Source: Ferrovum sp. PN-J185
GTDB lineage: Bacteria; Pseudomonadota; Gammaproteobacteria; Burkholderiales; Ferrovaceae
Direction: 5' to 3'
DNA length: 64,000 nt
Assembly (NCBI RefSeq): GCF_001581925.1
Contig: NZ_LQZA01000003.1
Span: 186,001 to 250,000 of the forward strand
The position numbers were made by a program, and so were the translations under genes. This document shows, one piece after another, positions 51,560 through 62,366 of this stretch. The notes below the pieces were generated by a model that saw only the letters and a list, made by a program, of their open reading frames with translations, did no database searches and was not told the DNA's origin. The number at the start of each line of letters is the position of its first letter. Positions within the stretch are counted from its first letter, which is position 1.

Positions 51560-52621
51560 TTAACTATTAATACGAGCGGGTCTATGAGTATGGCAAAGTA
51601 GTTCATAAGCTAGCGTACCTGAACAATGAGCCACTTCAGCCACATTTATATTGTCTCCCCATAACTCAACCTGCGAACCCAACTGAACGTCAGCTTGTTG
51701 CGTCACATCCACGGTAATCATATCCATTGATACCCGGCCAATTAAAGGCAGTTTTTTACCATTAATCCATACCGGCGTTCCATTCTTTGCCGTGCGCGGA
51801 TAACCATCTGCATAACCACAGGCAATTGTTGCTACTCGGGTAGGTTGTGATGCCGTAAACGTACTACCGTATCCTACCGACTCTCCAACATCAATCCAAC
51901 GTAACGCAATTACTTCTGATGTTAGTTTCATAACTGGCTTCAAACCCACTTCACTGGCTGCGCGTCCTAATGGATCAACACCATATAACATAAGTCCAGG
52001 ACGAGCCCAATTAGATCGTAATTGACTGTGCAGCATAATTGCAGCGGAGTTGGCTATACTGCCTTCAATACCCATCTCACTCAAAACGCGCTTAAATCGT
52101 TCCATGGGCAAGTGTACTAATTGAGGATCAATAGAATCTGCGTTAGCAAAATGTGTCATAAGTACATCAATTCGTATGCTATTTTGAGCTTTGTTATTTC
52201 TGAATAGTTCGTTAATCTCTTTTTCTTGAAAACCCAAACGATGCATTCCTGTATCAAACTTTAACCAAATACCCTGAGATGAAGTAGCCTCACTCCACCA
52301 GGCATATTGATCAATATGATGAATGACGGGTGTTAATTGATAGTGAAGATAATCAGGTATCTCTAAAGCCGAAAAGGGACCTTCTAATAAGACGATGGGG
52401 TGAGTTATTCCTCCTTCCCTCAACACAACGGCTTCCTCAAGACAGGCAACTGCAAATCCTTCAACATACTCTGCCAATTGCCGTGCAACCAATAGATCAC
52501 CATGACCATAAGCATTCGCCTTAACCACAGCCAATAGTTTGCCGCCATGAATTTGTCGGGCAAGTTTACAATTTTGAATAATATTGTTGCTATTGATAGA
52601 AATCTTGGCTGGACGTGTCAT
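51560..52621 (-). CDS. alr: Alanine racemase
   Basis: Alr makes D-alanine for peptidoglycan with PLP. The 353-residue protein shows the PLP lysine in LLAVVKANAYGHG and the catalytic tyrosine in VGYGSTFTASQ, plus GRVSMDMITVDVT at the C-terminal domain. It lies 13 bp before xdhC on the same strand, probably a coincidental neighbour. The gap to the divergent YheT hydrolase gene is 69 bp. Confidence 0.96.
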   Translation of the reverse strand: MTRPAKISINSNNIIQNCKLARQIHGGKLLAVVKANAYGHGDLLVARQLAEYVEGFAVACLEEAVVLREGGITHPIVLLEGPFSALEIPDYLHYQLTPVIHHIDQYAWWSEATSSQGIWLKFDTGMHRLGFQEKEINELFRNNKAQNSIRIDVLMTHFANADSIDPQLVHLPMERFKRVLSEMGIEGSIANSAAIMLHSQLRSNWARPGLMLYGVDPLGRAASEVGLKPVMKLTSEVIALRWIDVGESVGYGSTFTASQPTRVATIACGYADGYPRTAKNGTPVWINGKKLPLIGRVSMDMITVDVTQQADVQLGSQVELWGDNINVAEVAHCSGTLAYELLCHTHRPARINS

Positions 52622-52690
52622 AATTCACGCAGTACTCTTTATGTAATCTTATAATTTTATAATCTTAAACATCTTTTTGCATTATCGCCA

Positions 52691-53662
52691 ATGATGTCTA
52701 ATTTCTCTTACAAACACTTTACCACCTCATGGTGGTTAAAACAGCCGCATATTCATACTATTTATGGTGCACGTTACGTACCCTGCCCTCCTATTCCCTG
52801 GTTAAGAAAAACTGTCTCAACACCAGACGACGATTTTCTTGATATTGATTATATAGAACATCCTCAAGCGCACGCCATAATCGTACTCATTCATGGGTTA
52901 GAAGGAAATAGTCAGTCACGATATATTAGAAGTCTTGCTCACACTGGCATAGAGCAAGGCTTCCATGTGGTTGCCCCAAATCTGCGAGGCTGTAGCGGAC
53001 CAATTAATCTCATGCCACGCTTATATCATGCAGGGGATAGCCAAGAATTTGACTGGTTAATCCCCCTTATTAGTGGGCAATTTTCTAATTTACCTATTTT
53101 CGTAGTTGGTTTTTCACTGGGTGCGAATATTCTTTTAAAATGGTTAGCAGAAAAAACTTCTGACAAATTAATTAAGGGCGCCGTAGCTATTGCTCCTCCA
53201 CTTGATTTAGAGACTGTGGCATCAACTCTTAATCAAGGGTTTAATCGAGTATATACTCATCATTTCCTGAGCACTTTAAAACCCAAAGCCAAACTTAAGG
53301 CCAAACAATTTCCAGGTCTGTTTGATCTGAAAAAAGTACTGACAGCCAAAAATATGTTTGAATTTGATGAATACTTTATGGCGCCACTACATGGCTTTAA
53401 GGGTGCGAGGGATTATTGGAGTCAATCTAGCGCAGGACCTCATTTGCATGCTATTTCCACACCAACATTACTTGTAATGAGTCAAGACGACCCTTTTATA
53501 CCCAAACATCTCATCCCTAAACCATCCCAACTTTCGCACTCCACGCAACTTATTACATCGCAATATGGTGGACATGTCGGCTTTGTAAATGGACGATTTC
53601 CTGGGTTTTTACAGTGGATACCCGATATAATAATGTCCTACTGCAAATCATTTAATGATTAA
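52691..53662 (+). CDS. YheT-family alpha/beta hydrolase
   Basis: The 323-residue protein follows the COG0429/YheT pattern: WWLKQPHIHTIYGARY near the start, LIHGLEGNSQSRYIRSL as the oxyanion region, VAPNLRGCSG, and the nucleophile elbow VGFSLGANILLKWL. An Asp (DDPFIP) and a His (GGHVGFV) complete the triad. The physiological substrate of the family is unknown; esterase-like activity is inferred. It is followed 26 bp on by the phosphomannomutase gene. Confidence 0.9.
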   Translation: MMSNFSYKHFTTSWWLKQPHIHTIYGARYVPCPPIPWLRKTVSTPDDDFLDIDYIEHPQAHAIIVLIHGLEGNSQSRYIRSLAHTGIEQGFHVVAPNLRGCSGPINLMPRLYHAGDSQEFDWLIPLISGQFSNLPIFVVGFSLGANILLKWLAEKTSDKLIKGAVAIAPPLDLETVASTLNQGFNRVYTHHFLSTLKPKAKLKAKQFPGLFDLKKVLTAKNMFEFDEYFMAPLHGFKGARDYWSQSSAGPHLHAISTPTLLVMSQDDPFIPKHLIPKPSQLSHSTQLITSQYGGHVGFVNGRFPGFLQWIPDIIMSYCKSFND

Positions 53663-53688
53663 ACTTAATTTTTATTAGGAATAGAACA

Positions 53689-55062
53689 ATGAATGTGGCA
53701 AAAGAAGTTTTTAAAGCATATGACATACGTGGCATCGTCGATAAGCAATTAACCACAGATTCAGTATTGTTAATTGGTAGGGCTATTGGTAGTGAAGCCA
53801 AATCAAAAGGCTTAAAAGAGATTGTTATTGGGCGCGACGGGAGACTATCTGGTCCCCATCTTAGTTCCGCCCTATCACAAGGGCTTCAAGAGTCTGGTTT
53901 AAATGTAATTGATGTGGGTATGGTTGCCACACCAATGCTCTATTTTGCTGCCTATCAATGGGCTAATTTCACAGGGGTAATGGTTACAGGTTCTCACAAT
54001 CCTCCTGAATATAATGGTTTTAAAATTGTTTTAGGTGGGGAAACTTTATCCGGAGATACGATACAAGCATTACGACTTCGTATTGAAAACAATCAATTTA
54101 CCTCAGAATCCGGTAGTTATCGACAAGCTGAAATTGATCAACTTTATTTATCTACCATCACGAAAGATGTGCATTTAACCAGACCACTCAAAATTGTCGT
54201 TGATTGTGGCAGTGGTATTCCCGGTCGTTTTGCACCCAATTTGTACAAGCAATTAGGATGTGAAGTTATTGAATTATATTGTGAGGTAGATGGTCATTTC
54301 CCGCATCATCATCCAGATCCGTCTCAACCAGAAAATTTGGTTGATTTAATTGAGTGCGTCAAGCGCGAACAAGCAGATTTAGGATTAGCCTTTGATGGTG
54401 ATGGTGATCGTTTAGGGGTAGTGACCGCTTCTGGAGAAGTTATTTTCCCAGATAGACAACTAATGTTGTTTGCACAAGATGTACTAGCAAGAAACCCTGG
54501 AGCGAATATTCTGTTTGATGTGAAATGTACACGACATTTATTTGCTTGGATTCGACAGTTTAAAGGTGAGCCGATTATTTGGAAAACTGGGCATTCTCTC
54601 ATCAAAGCTAAAATGAAAGAAACTCAGGCACTTCTGGCAGGAGAAATGAGTGGCCACGTATTTTTTAAAGAACGCTGGTATGGCTTTGATGATGGACTTT
54701 ATGCAGGTGCGCGCTTACTTGAAATTTTAAGCCGTACTGATAGCCCGTCTCTCACCCTTGAATCTTTACCTAATAGTATTTGTACCCCTGAATTACAAAT
54801 AAAGCTTCAAGAGGGAGAAAATAAAACACTTATTAGTCTGTTGCAAGAACAGGGAAAATTTGAAGGAGCACGGGACATCCTCACTTTAGACGGTGTTCGT
54901 GTTGAATATGAAGATGGATTTGGTTTAGCTCGCTCCAGCAACACAACACCAGTTGTCGTGTTGCGCTTTGAAGCGGATAACAGTGACGCACTCGAGCGCA
55001 TCAAAGAGGACTTTAGGAAAAACATTCTAACGGTCTTTCCAAGCGCACAACTACCCTACTAA
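53689..55062 (+). CDS. Phosphomannomutase/phosphoglucomutase
   Basis: This enzyme (AlgC/ManB type) interconverts hexose 6- and 1-phosphates for polysaccharide and LPS precursors. The 457-residue protein carries the phosphoserine loop [14 protein letters not shown], the metal loop FDGDGDRLG, the sugar-binding GEMSGH, and the phosphate-binding LARSSNTTP at the C-terminus. AGGA lies upstream of the ATG. The last 4 bp overlap the convergent ispF. Confidence 0.93.
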   Translation: MNVAKEVFKAYDIRGIVDKQLTTDSVLLIGRAIGSEAKSKGLKEIVIGRDGRLSGPHLSSALSQGLQESGLNVIDVGMVATPMLYFAAYQWANFTGVMVTGSHNPPEYNGFKIVLGGETLSGDTIQALRLRIENNQFTSESGSYRQAEIDQLYLSTITKDVHLTRPLKIVVDCGSGIPGRFAPNLYKQLGCEVIELYCEVDGHFPHHHPDPSQPENLVDLIECVKREQADLGLAFDGDGDRLGVVTASGEVIFPDRQLMLFAQDVLARNPGANILFDVKCTRHLFAWIRQFKGEPIIWKTGHSLIKAKMKETQALLAGEMSGHVFFKERWYGFDDGLYAGARLLEILSRTDSPSLTLESLPNSICTPELQIKLQEGENKTLISLLQEQGKFEGARDILTLDGVRVEYEDGFGLARSSNTTPVVVLRFEADNSDALERIKEDFRKNILTVFPSAQLPY

Positions 55063-55544
55063 CCAATTTGCTGGCACAGGCAGATAGCCTGTGCTGCAAT
55101 ACCTTCACCTCTTCCTGTAAAACCCAATTGTTCAGTGGTTGTGGCTTTAATATTAATATCCTCTACATCAAGCACTAAATCCTCTGCTAGGTGTGTAATC
55201 ATTTGTGGGATATAAGGAGCCATTTTAGGAGCCTGAGCAATGACAGTAATATCAACATTGACAATAGACCAGCCTAAGGCTTTTAACATTGACGAGACTT
55301 GGCGGAGTAATTGACGACTATCTGCTCCACGAAAACGCTCATCTGTATCAGGAAAATGGCGGCCAATATCTCCTAATGCTACTGCGCCTAGTAAAGCATC
55401 ACAGAGTGCATGAATCAATACATCAGCATCAGAGTGGCCCAATAATCCCAAGTGGTAAGGGATCGTCACACCACCTAGAATTAATTGACGGTTTTCAGCA
55501 AAAGCATGTACATCAAAGCCCTGACCTATTCGTATTTTATTCAT
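55059..55544 (-). CDS. ispF: 2-C-methyl-D-erythritol 2,4-cyclodiphosphate synthase
   Basis: IspF cyclises CDP-ME 2-phosphate to MEcPP in the MEP pathway. The 161-residue protein has the metal ligands in GQGFDVHAF and the [21 protein letters not shown] segment, then [10 protein letters not shown] and [17 protein letters not shown]. Its ATG overlaps the end of ispD by 8 bp, the usual ispDF arrangement. Confidence 0.97.
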   Translation of the reverse strand: MNKIRIGQGFDVHAFAENRQLILGGVTIPYHLGLLGHSDADVLIHALCDALLGAVALGDIGRHFPDTDERFRGADSRQLLRQVSSMLKALGWSIVNVDITVIAQAPKMAPYIPQMITHLAEDLVLDVEDINIKATTTEQLGFTGRGEGIAAQAICLCQQIG

Positions 55545-56235
55545 AACGACCCTGCGCTTTTAAAATATATGTAGCAATATTTATATCTTCTGGATAAGTA
55601 ATTTTAATATTGGTGGAACTACCTTGTACAAGCTTTGGTTTTAAATTCAGTTTTTCAATCGATGATGCTTCATCTGTAGTATCTATGTGATGTTGCGCCA
55701 ATGCTTCTTTTAATAATTTATAGCGAAACATTTGCGGTGTTTGTGAGGCCCATAAATCTTTCCGATCGCGTGTGAAGTCAATGCGCTCTTTCCCATCGGC
55801 TTGCTTGATTGTGTCACTTATAGGCAGAGCGAGAATACCACCTACAGGATCCTGTTCAAGCTCTTTGAATAGACGCTCAAGATCAGCCAGTTGTAAACAA
55901 GGTCTTGCTGCATCATGAACTAAAATCCAATCTTCATCTCTAACAAAAGACGAATAATAGTGTAAACCGTTCAACACAGTTTTTGCGCGCGTATCGCTGC
56001 CAGTAGTGATAAAGCTTACGCGTTCATCCTTAGTATCTAATTGATTTTTATACAAATCATGAGAGGGTGATAAAATAACGACTACGTGTTTAATCGTTAC
56101 ACAGGAGAGCAAGGCTTGAAGGGTATAGTCCAACACCGTGTGTTGTCCAATTTTCAAAAATTGTTTTGGCACTGCTGCGCCGATTCTCGCACCTATACCT
56201 GCAGCAGGCACAATGACGTAATGTAACCCTTGCAT
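55537..56235 (-). CDS. ispD: 2-C-methyl-D-erythritol 4-phosphate cytidylyltransferase
   Basis: IspD couples MEP to CTP. The 232-residue protein has the CTP loop [21 protein letters not shown] and the signature VHDAARPCL, with [11 protein letters not shown] near the C-terminus. It is coupled to ispF. AGGA stands only 2 bases from the ATG, an unusually short spacing. The divergent mltF gene starts 28 bp away. Confidence 0.96.
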   Translation of the reverse strand: MQGLHYVIVPAAGIGARIGAAVPKQFLKIGQHTVLDYTLQALLSCVTIKHVVVILSPSHDLYKNQLDTKDERVSFITTGSDTRAKTVLNGLHYYSSFVRDEDWILVHDAARPCLQLADLERLFKELEQDPVGGILALPISDTIKQADGKERIDFTRDRKDLWASQTPQMFRYKLLKEALAQHHIDTTDEASSIEKLNLKPKLVQGSSTNIKITYPEDINIATYILKAQGRYE

Positions 56236-56263
56236 TTCCTAGACTCTAATTATTAACTAATTC

Positions 56264-57769
56264 ATGTTATCACAGACTCTACGTCACATATTAAATATAC
56301 TTTTTTTCATGGTGAAACCATTAGGCTCACCTGAACGCGTATTCTTATTATTACTCACCATCATGGTATTCATTGTTTTATGGTCCTATGAACACACACA
56401 AGACAAAGATGGTGCGACATTACTCAAAGACGCACCTATCCTCTCACCTGTCACCAATCTAAATGATTTATCAGAAATCGTTATTGCTACCCGCTTAGGA
56501 CCCACAACTTATCTCACTGATCCAGATGGTAAAACAGTAGGACTAGAACATGATTTAGGAGTCAGTTTTGGTGAATATTTAGGTAAACCTGTACGTTTTC
56601 TCGTTCTAGATAATCTTGATCAAGTATTAACTGCAGTTAAATTACATAAAGCTCATTTCGCTGCTGCAGCGGTACACGAAACCAATGAACTTAAAAAGGA
56701 ATTTGATTTCACACTTGCCTATCAAAATAGTCATCCTGTAGTGGTATATAACAACAATTTTAATAATTCTATTAAATCATTAGATGATTTAGTCGGTAAA
56801 AAAGTAGGTGTCGTACCTGACCCCACTCATTTAAATATACTCACTCAATTTAAACAAAAAAATAGCCAGTTATCATGGGTGAGTTACCCTCGTGGTGATA
56901 TCGATCTAGATTTACTGCAAAAGGTATACGAAGGGACAGTAGATTTCGCTATTAGCGATTCGAATACCGTAGCTATTGCTCAGCATTACTATCCCGACTT
57001 GGTCGTTGCATTAAATCTCTCTCCATCAAGCCCTCTTGCTTGGGCCTTTCCCAAAGATGAAAAAAACCCATTATTTATTGCAGCCATGAGTTTTTTTAAT
57101 CGTTGGGATCATGGCGGCAATTTATCTGAAGTAGTAGAGCGTTATTATGGGCATATTAATGCTCTTGATCGTGAAGATTCATCAGTATTCATGGTAAAAC
57201 GCGCATCAAGACTTCCTAAATTTACTCAAATTTTTAAAAAAGCACAGGCTTTAACTAACATTGATTGGCGCTTATTGGCTGCTGTTGCTTATCAAGAATC
57301 GCGCTGGGATAACAATGCACTCTCACCAACTGGGGTAAGAGGATTAATGATGTTAACGGCAGATACCGCGGATCATTTACATGTCAGTAACCGACTTGAT
57401 CCCAATGAATCAGTTCCAGCTGCCGCTCTCTATTTGAAACAATTAGAAGAGTCTGTTCCCAAAAGCGTCCCCGAGCCTGATAGAGTATGGATGGCTTTGG
57501 CTGCTTATAATGTAGGACTTGCTCATCTTGAGGATGCCAGAAAAATCGCACAACGCAAAGGGATGAATCCAAACGCGTGGAATGACATTAAAAAAACTTT
57601 ACCACTACTGAGTGTCCCGGCCGTGTTCAGTAACACTCAATACGGGTTTGCGCGTGGCGGGGAACCCGTAAACTATGTGGAGAACATTAGAAGTTACTAT
57701 GACATTCTCAGCCGCTTTGAACCCAACTATCGTCCTGGATTTAAATTCTTAGGGTTAATGAATAAGTAA
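56264..57769 (+). CDS. mltF: Membrane-bound lytic murein transglycosylase F
   Basis: MltF cleaves peptidoglycan glycan strands with formation of 1,6-anhydro-MurNAc. The 501-residue protein has an N-terminal membrane anchor (VFLLLLTIMVFIVLWSYEH), a periplasmic SBP_bac_3-like regulatory domain (about 60-300) and a C-terminal SLT domain with the catalytic Glu in AYQESRWDNNALSPTGVRGLMML. The start may be the ATG at 56264 or that at 56309 (MVKPLGSPERV); neither has a good ribosome site. Its stop codon lies in a palindrome shared with the serS stop. Confidence 0.9.
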   Translation: MLSQTLRHILNILFFMVKPLGSPERVFLLLLTIMVFIVLWSYEHTQDKDGATLLKDAPILSPVTNLNDLSEIVIATRLGPTTYLTDPDGKTVGLEHDLGVSFGEYLGKPVRFLVLDNLDQVLTAVKLHKAHFAAAAVHETNELKKEFDFTLAYQNSHPVVVYNNNFNNSIKSLDDLVGKKVGVVPDPTHLNILTQFKQKNSQLSWVSYPRGDIDLDLLQKVYEGTVDFAISDSNTVAIAQHYYPDLVVALNLSPSSPLAWAFPKDEKNPLFIAAMSFFNRWDHGGNLSEVVERYYGHINALDREDSSVFMVKRASRLPKFTQIFKKAQALTNIDWRLLAAVAYQESRWDNNALSPTGVRGLMMLTADTADHLHVSNRLDPNESVPAAALYLKQLEESVPKSVPEPDRVWMALAAYNVGLAHLEDARKIAQRKGMNPNAWNDIKKTLPLLSVPAVFSNTQYGFARGGEPVNYVENIRSYYDILSRFEPNYRPGFKFLGLMNK

Positions 57770-57771
57770 GC

Positions 57772-59067
<1,296 letters not shown>

Positions 59068-59073
59068 TTATAC

Positions 59074-59685
59074 TTAAAATTGAGCTTCTCTTCTTTCTAT
59101 AATTGCTTGTGCCAAAGTACCGCTATCCACATACTCTAGCTCTCCACCCACTGGAACCCCTCTGGCAATACGTGAAATTTTGATATTAAAAGGCTTTAAA
59201 ATTTCATGTATCGCATGAGATGTGGCCTCACCTTCAGCTGTAAAATTAGTTGCGATGATGATTTCTTGAATGGCACTTTGTTCAACACGTTTAATTAATC
59301 GTGGTAACCCAATTTCTTGCGGCCCAATCCCATCAAGTGGTGAAATTTTTCCCATTAACACAAAATACATACCCTTATAGGCTAATGTATGCTCCATCAT
59401 TAATAAATCAGCAGGCGACTCAACAACACATAAAACAGAATTGTCTCTACTCGTCGATGAACATAAATCGCATATCAATGCTTCAGTAAAGTTATTGCAC
59501 TGCTCACAATGATGAATATTATTTAGCGCATCTGATAAAACCGTAGACAGCTTTGCTGCGCCATGACGATCGTGTTGCAGCAAGTGAAATGCCATTCGTT
59601 GAGCAGATCGAGGCCCTACACTTGGTAGACAACGCAACGCTTCAACCAACTCATCAAGTAAAGAGTTTTTTTTACTATCTGGCAT
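59074..59685 (-). CDS. recR: Recombination protein RecR
   Basis: RecR works with RecF and RecO to load RecA onto gapped DNA. The 203-residue protein has the N-terminal HhH region ([20 protein letters not shown]), the zinc finger [16 protein letters not shown], and a Toprim domain ([16 protein letters not shown]). It belongs to the dnaX-ybaB-recR operon and is separated from ybaB by 1 bp. Confidence 0.97.
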   Translation of the reverse strand: MPDSKKNSLLDELVEALRCLPSVGPRSAQRMAFHLLQHDRHGAAKLSTVLSDALNNIHHCEQCNNFTEALICDLCSSTSRDNSVLCVVESPADLLMMEHTLAYKGMYFVLMGKISPLDGIGPQEIGLPRLIKRVEQSAIQEIIIATNFTAEGEATSHAIHEILKPFNIKISRIARGVPVGGELEYVDSGTLAQAIIERREAQF

Positions 59686-59686
59686 C

Positions 59687-60010
59687 TTAGAACGGTAGTT
59701 TTAATCCAGGTGGCATACCCATGCCGGCAGTAAAACCTGCCATACGCTGTTGCGTCGTTTGTTCTGCTTGTCTATGTGCATCTTTGAAAGCAGCTACAAT
59801 TAAATCTTCCAGCATTTCTTTATCATCCATAATACTTGGATCAATACTAATACGTTTTACATCATGATCGCAGGTCATGGTGATTTTAACCATACCAGAA
59901 CCAGACTGGCCATTGACTTCAGTTTGCGCAAGCTCTTCTTGCGCTTTTTTCATGTTCTCTTGCATTTGTTGCGCTTGTTTCATTAAGCCAGCTAGGCCAC
60001 CTTTCATCAT
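59687..60010 (-). CDS. ybaB: YbaB/EbfC nucleoid-associated protein
   Basis: This 107-residue DNA-binding protein matches the family: [26 protein letters not shown], then [19 protein letters not shown] and the Gly/Met/Pro-rich tail. A GAGAGG site precedes tandem ATGs, and the second codon could equally be used. It lies between dnaX and recR, as in most proteobacteria. Confidence 0.96.
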   Translation of the reverse strand: MMKGGLAGLMKQAQQMQENMKKAQEELAQTEVNGQSGSGMVKITMTCDHDVKRISIDPSIMDDKEMLEDLIVAAFKDAHRQAEQTTQQRMAGFTAGMGMPPGLKLPF

Positions 60011-60023
60011 AATTAACCTCTCA

Positions 60024-61607
60024 TTAATTGTTTTTTATTGGTTTAATACTTGATTCTATCAACTTCCCGCCAAACTCATCTAATAAGGTTCGCACTAATG
60101 GGTCATGTTCAATTGAATGTTTTGCCGCCTGTAGCGCTGCCTGCTCTTTTTTTTCTTCTAATTGCGCTGGTGTGTGTCCCTCTTCCTTAATCAGTTCAAT
60201 GGTGAGTTTAATATCCATATCCAGAATAGATTCAAGCGCACTTTGCAATCTATCTTGATAGGGAATAAGCGTTTTCTGAGAAGGGTCTATAGTTAAATAT
60301 AGATGGCCAGCTTCAAAACTTTTTAACTGACAATGACGTGATAATTCATATGCCATGCCCGCCCCAGACAATCGAGTAACCAATTCAGGCCAATTAGCAA
60401 GACTAGGAGGTATATGTGTCTGTTTTTCAGAACGCGAGGGAGCTGTGTCGTGAGTTTGCTCAATTAACTGTTTTTTTTTACTATTTTCACTTTTTATCTC
60501 ATGGGACACAGGTAATGCTGCATCCTGATGAGTAAAAGCCAACATTCTCAATAAAGCCATACGAAAACCTGACAATTCATCCGGCGCTAGATACATATCA
60601 TGTCTTGCTTGAATTGCAATTTGATATAACAACTGTAATGTCTGAGCATCCCAAGATTCTGTTAATGGTAAAAGAGAGTCACTTAAACCTAATGTATCCT
60701 GGGCTTTTTTGGTGGCTTTAAGAAGTGTTACATTATGAATTAAACGAGCTAAATCCTCTAGCGCTTGAACAAAAGACAAATAGCGATCAGCCATAGATTG
60801 AGATATTGCGATCAAAGTATAAGCATCTTGCTGACTTAATGCATTCAATATTTGGTATAGATAATCTTCAGAAATCACACCAAGCATATTCGCCACATGC
60901 TCTTCTCTCACTTCAGATGAGCTATAGGCGATAGCTTGATCCAACAGACTCAAACTATCTCTCATCGACCCTTGAGCAGCTCGCCCTATCAAAGTTAATG
61001 CATTATCTTCGTAGGCTATCTGTTCTTCTTTTAAGATATGTCCTAAGTGCAAAGCGATTTGCTCAGGTCTCATTTGTTTTAAGTTAAATTGCAAACAACG
61101 AGATAAAACAGTTATGGGTACTTTTTGTGGATCAGTGGTTGCCAAAATGAATTTAACATGTTCAGGTGGCTCTTCAAGCGTTTTTAACATTGAATTAAAT
61201 GCTGAACGAGAAAGCATATGAACTTCGTCGATGATATACACTTTATAGCGTGCTGCCACAGGCATGTATTGGGCATTATCAAGTAACTCGCGCATTTCCT
61301 CAACGCGTGTGTTGGTTGCCGCATCCACTTCCATCAAATCAGGGTTTCGGCCTCGATCAATTGACTGACACGATTCACATTGACCACAGGGTATTGCTGT
61401 CAAGCCTGTTTCACAATTAAAACATTTAGCTAGAATACGAGCAAGGGTAGTCTTACCCACTCCTCGAGTTCCAGTAAATAAATAAGCATGATGAATACGA
61501 CCACTTTCAATTGCGTTATTTAATGCTCTTACCACATGCTCTTGTCCGACCATCTCTTTAAAAGACTTAGGTCGCCATTTTCTTGCAAGTGCAATCGAGG
61601 TAGCCAT
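60024..61607 (-). CDS. dnaX: DNA polymerase III subunits tau/gamma
   Basis: DnaX is the AAA+ clamp-loader motor. The 527-residue tau form has Walker [14 protein letters not shown] near residue 45, a zinc module ([19 protein letters not shown]), Walker [10 protein letters not shown], the sensor LSRC, and a domain III collar. A shorter-than-usual tau tail follows. At codons 377-379 there is a run of nine A (60479-60471). Gain or loss of one base there gives a stop within 4 codons, so a gamma-like product of about 380 residues could form. That product would retain domains I-III and lose the tau tail. Confidence 0.96.
   Translation of the reverse strand: MATSIALARKWRPKSFKEMVGQEHVVRALNNAIESGRIHHAYLFTGTRGVGKTTLARILAKCFNCETGLTAIPCGQCESCQSIDRGRNPDLMEVDAATNTRVEEMRELLDNAQYMPVAARYKVYIIDEVHMLSRSAFNSMLKTLEEPPEHVKFILATTDPQKVPITVLSRCLQFNLKQMRPEQIALHLGHILKEEQIAYEDNALTLIGRAAQGSMRDSLSLLDQAIAYSSSEVREEHVANMLGVISEDYLYQILNALSQQDAYTLIAISQSMADRYLSFVQALEDLARLIHNVTLLKATKKAQDTLGLSDSLLPLTESWDAQTLQLLYQIAIQARHDMYLAPDELSGFRMALLRMLAFTHQDAALPVSHEIKSENSKKKQLIEQTHDTAPSRSEKQTHIPPSLANWPELVTRLSGAGMAYELSRHCQLKSFEAGHLYLTIDPSQKTLIPYQDRLQSALESILDMDIKLTIELIKEEGHTPAQLEEKKEQAALQAAKHSIEHDPLVRTLLDEFGGKLIESSIKPIKNN
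60471..60479 (-). promoter_or_regulatory. A9 slippage site in dnaX (candidate tau/gamma switch)
   Basis: The minus strand reads AGT, nine A, CAG. With ten A the frame becomes AAA-ACA-GTT-AAT-TGA; with eight it becomes AAC-AGT-TAA. Both end at once. The site lies just after the clamp-loader core. Thermus dnaX is known to use an A9 run for transcriptional slippage to make gamma. Confidence 0.5.
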
Positions 61608-61630
61608 AACGTATGAATTATTCAGTTAGC

Positions 61631-62185
61631 TTAAAACCAATGGCCTACACGTAACTGTAAGAAATTGATTCCTGGGTTTGGGTTTTGTATACCAGCGTTA
61701 GATAAATGTTGAAAGCGTACCATCACATCCCAGTCATGTTTTTGACCAAGAGTCACCCCAGCACCAACATGGTCACCAAATTGAAAGTTAGTACTCATTT
61801 GACGACCTAAATAGACATCATGATTGGTAATATAATGGGCGCCTATACCCAATTCCATAAACGGAATAAAAGATGAGTTTGACTGAGTTGGGCTAACTCT
61901 CCATACCGGAGTAATACTATAGTCGTTAACTTCATGATTACCACCTGAGGAGGCATGAGGATTCCATTTCCCAACTGAAAAATCCCAGTATCCGCCAAGC
62001 GACCAGGAATGATTTGTAAACCATTTTTTATCCCAAGAATGATCAACACTAATTCTTGCCATGTCAGTATGATTGCCCTCACCCACTTCAAAAGCGACAC
62101 CGTCACGAGTTGCTAAAGCGCTAGTAGTAAATAGGGTTAAAGCAATGCCTAAGCTACCTAATAAAAATTGAGTTTTTTTCATCAT
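61631..62185 (-). CDS. PagL-like lipid A deacylase / acyloxyacyl hydrolase-related outer-membrane protein
   Basis: From the ATG at 62185 (MMKKTQFLLGSLGIALTLFT) the protein has 184 residues: a signal peptide likely cut after SALA, then an 8-strand beta-barrel pattern ending in an aromatic residue (RVGHWF). The segment FQHLSNAGIQNPNPG is the PagL active-site signature containing the His and Ser that remove the 3-O acyl chain of lipid A. By simple counting, the position of the catalytic Glu is Asn here, so activity is uncertain. It lies between the SRP RNA gene and dnaX. Confidence 0.8.
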   Translation of the reverse strand: MMKKTQFLLGSLGIALTLFTTSALATRDGVAFEVGEGNHTDMARISVDHSWDKKWFTNHSWSLGGYWDFSVGKWNPHASSGGNHEVNDYSITPVWRVSPTQSNSSFIPFMELGIGAHYITNHDVYLGRQMSTNFQFGDHVGAGVTLGQKHDWDVMVRFQHLSNAGIQNPNPGINFLQLRVGHWF

Positions 62186-62212
62186 CTTCTGATCTTTACT
62201 TAACTTAAGTTC

Positions 62213-62240
62213 AAAAAAGAGGGTGGCGAGCCTAACCCTC
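62213..62240 (-). terminator. Intrinsic terminator at the 3' end of the SRP RNA gene
   Basis: On the minus strand GAGGGT (62240-62235), a 10-base loop and ACCCTC (62224-62219) are followed by six T (62218-62213). The stem uses the closing 3' part of the SRP RNA itself. It lies only 28 bp upstream of the PagL-like start codon. Confidence 0.7.
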
Positions 62241-62323
62241 GGCACTTGTACGTTGTAGTTGTGGCTGCTTCCTTCCGGACCTGACCAGGTTCACCACTGC
62301 ACAATGCGAGGAGACCCGCCATT
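62222..62323 (-). ncRNA. ffs: Signal recognition particle 4.5S RNA
   Basis: The minus strand contains the universally conserved SRP domain IV: GGTCAGGTCCGGAAGGAAGC (62288-62269) with the GGAA tetraloop and the symmetrical and asymmetrical internal loops that bind Ffh. The outer arms GGCGGGTCT and AGGCTCGCC pair to close a rod of about 100 nt. The RNA directs ribosomes to the membrane with Ffh. Location upstream of dnaX-ybaB-recR is typical. Ends are approximate. Confidence 0.93.
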
Positions 62324-62332
62324 GAACCATTA

Positions 62333-62361
62333 ATAATACCCTAAACCAACCTCTTCTTGGG
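62333..62361 (-). promoter_or_regulatory. Possible ffs promoter
   Basis: TATTAT (62338-62333) on the minus strand stands about 10 bases before the expected 5' end of the SRP RNA, the right distance for a -10 box. The -35 region (62361-62356, CCCAAG) matches poorly, so the call rests on the -10 box and position. Confidence 0.35.
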
Positions 62362-62366
62362 AGATA

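Noticed and set aside
62185-62245. Upstream start of the PagL-like gene at 62245
   Set aside because: The extra 20 codons lie in the SRP RNA and its terminator, and the signal peptide begins at MMKKTQ (62185).
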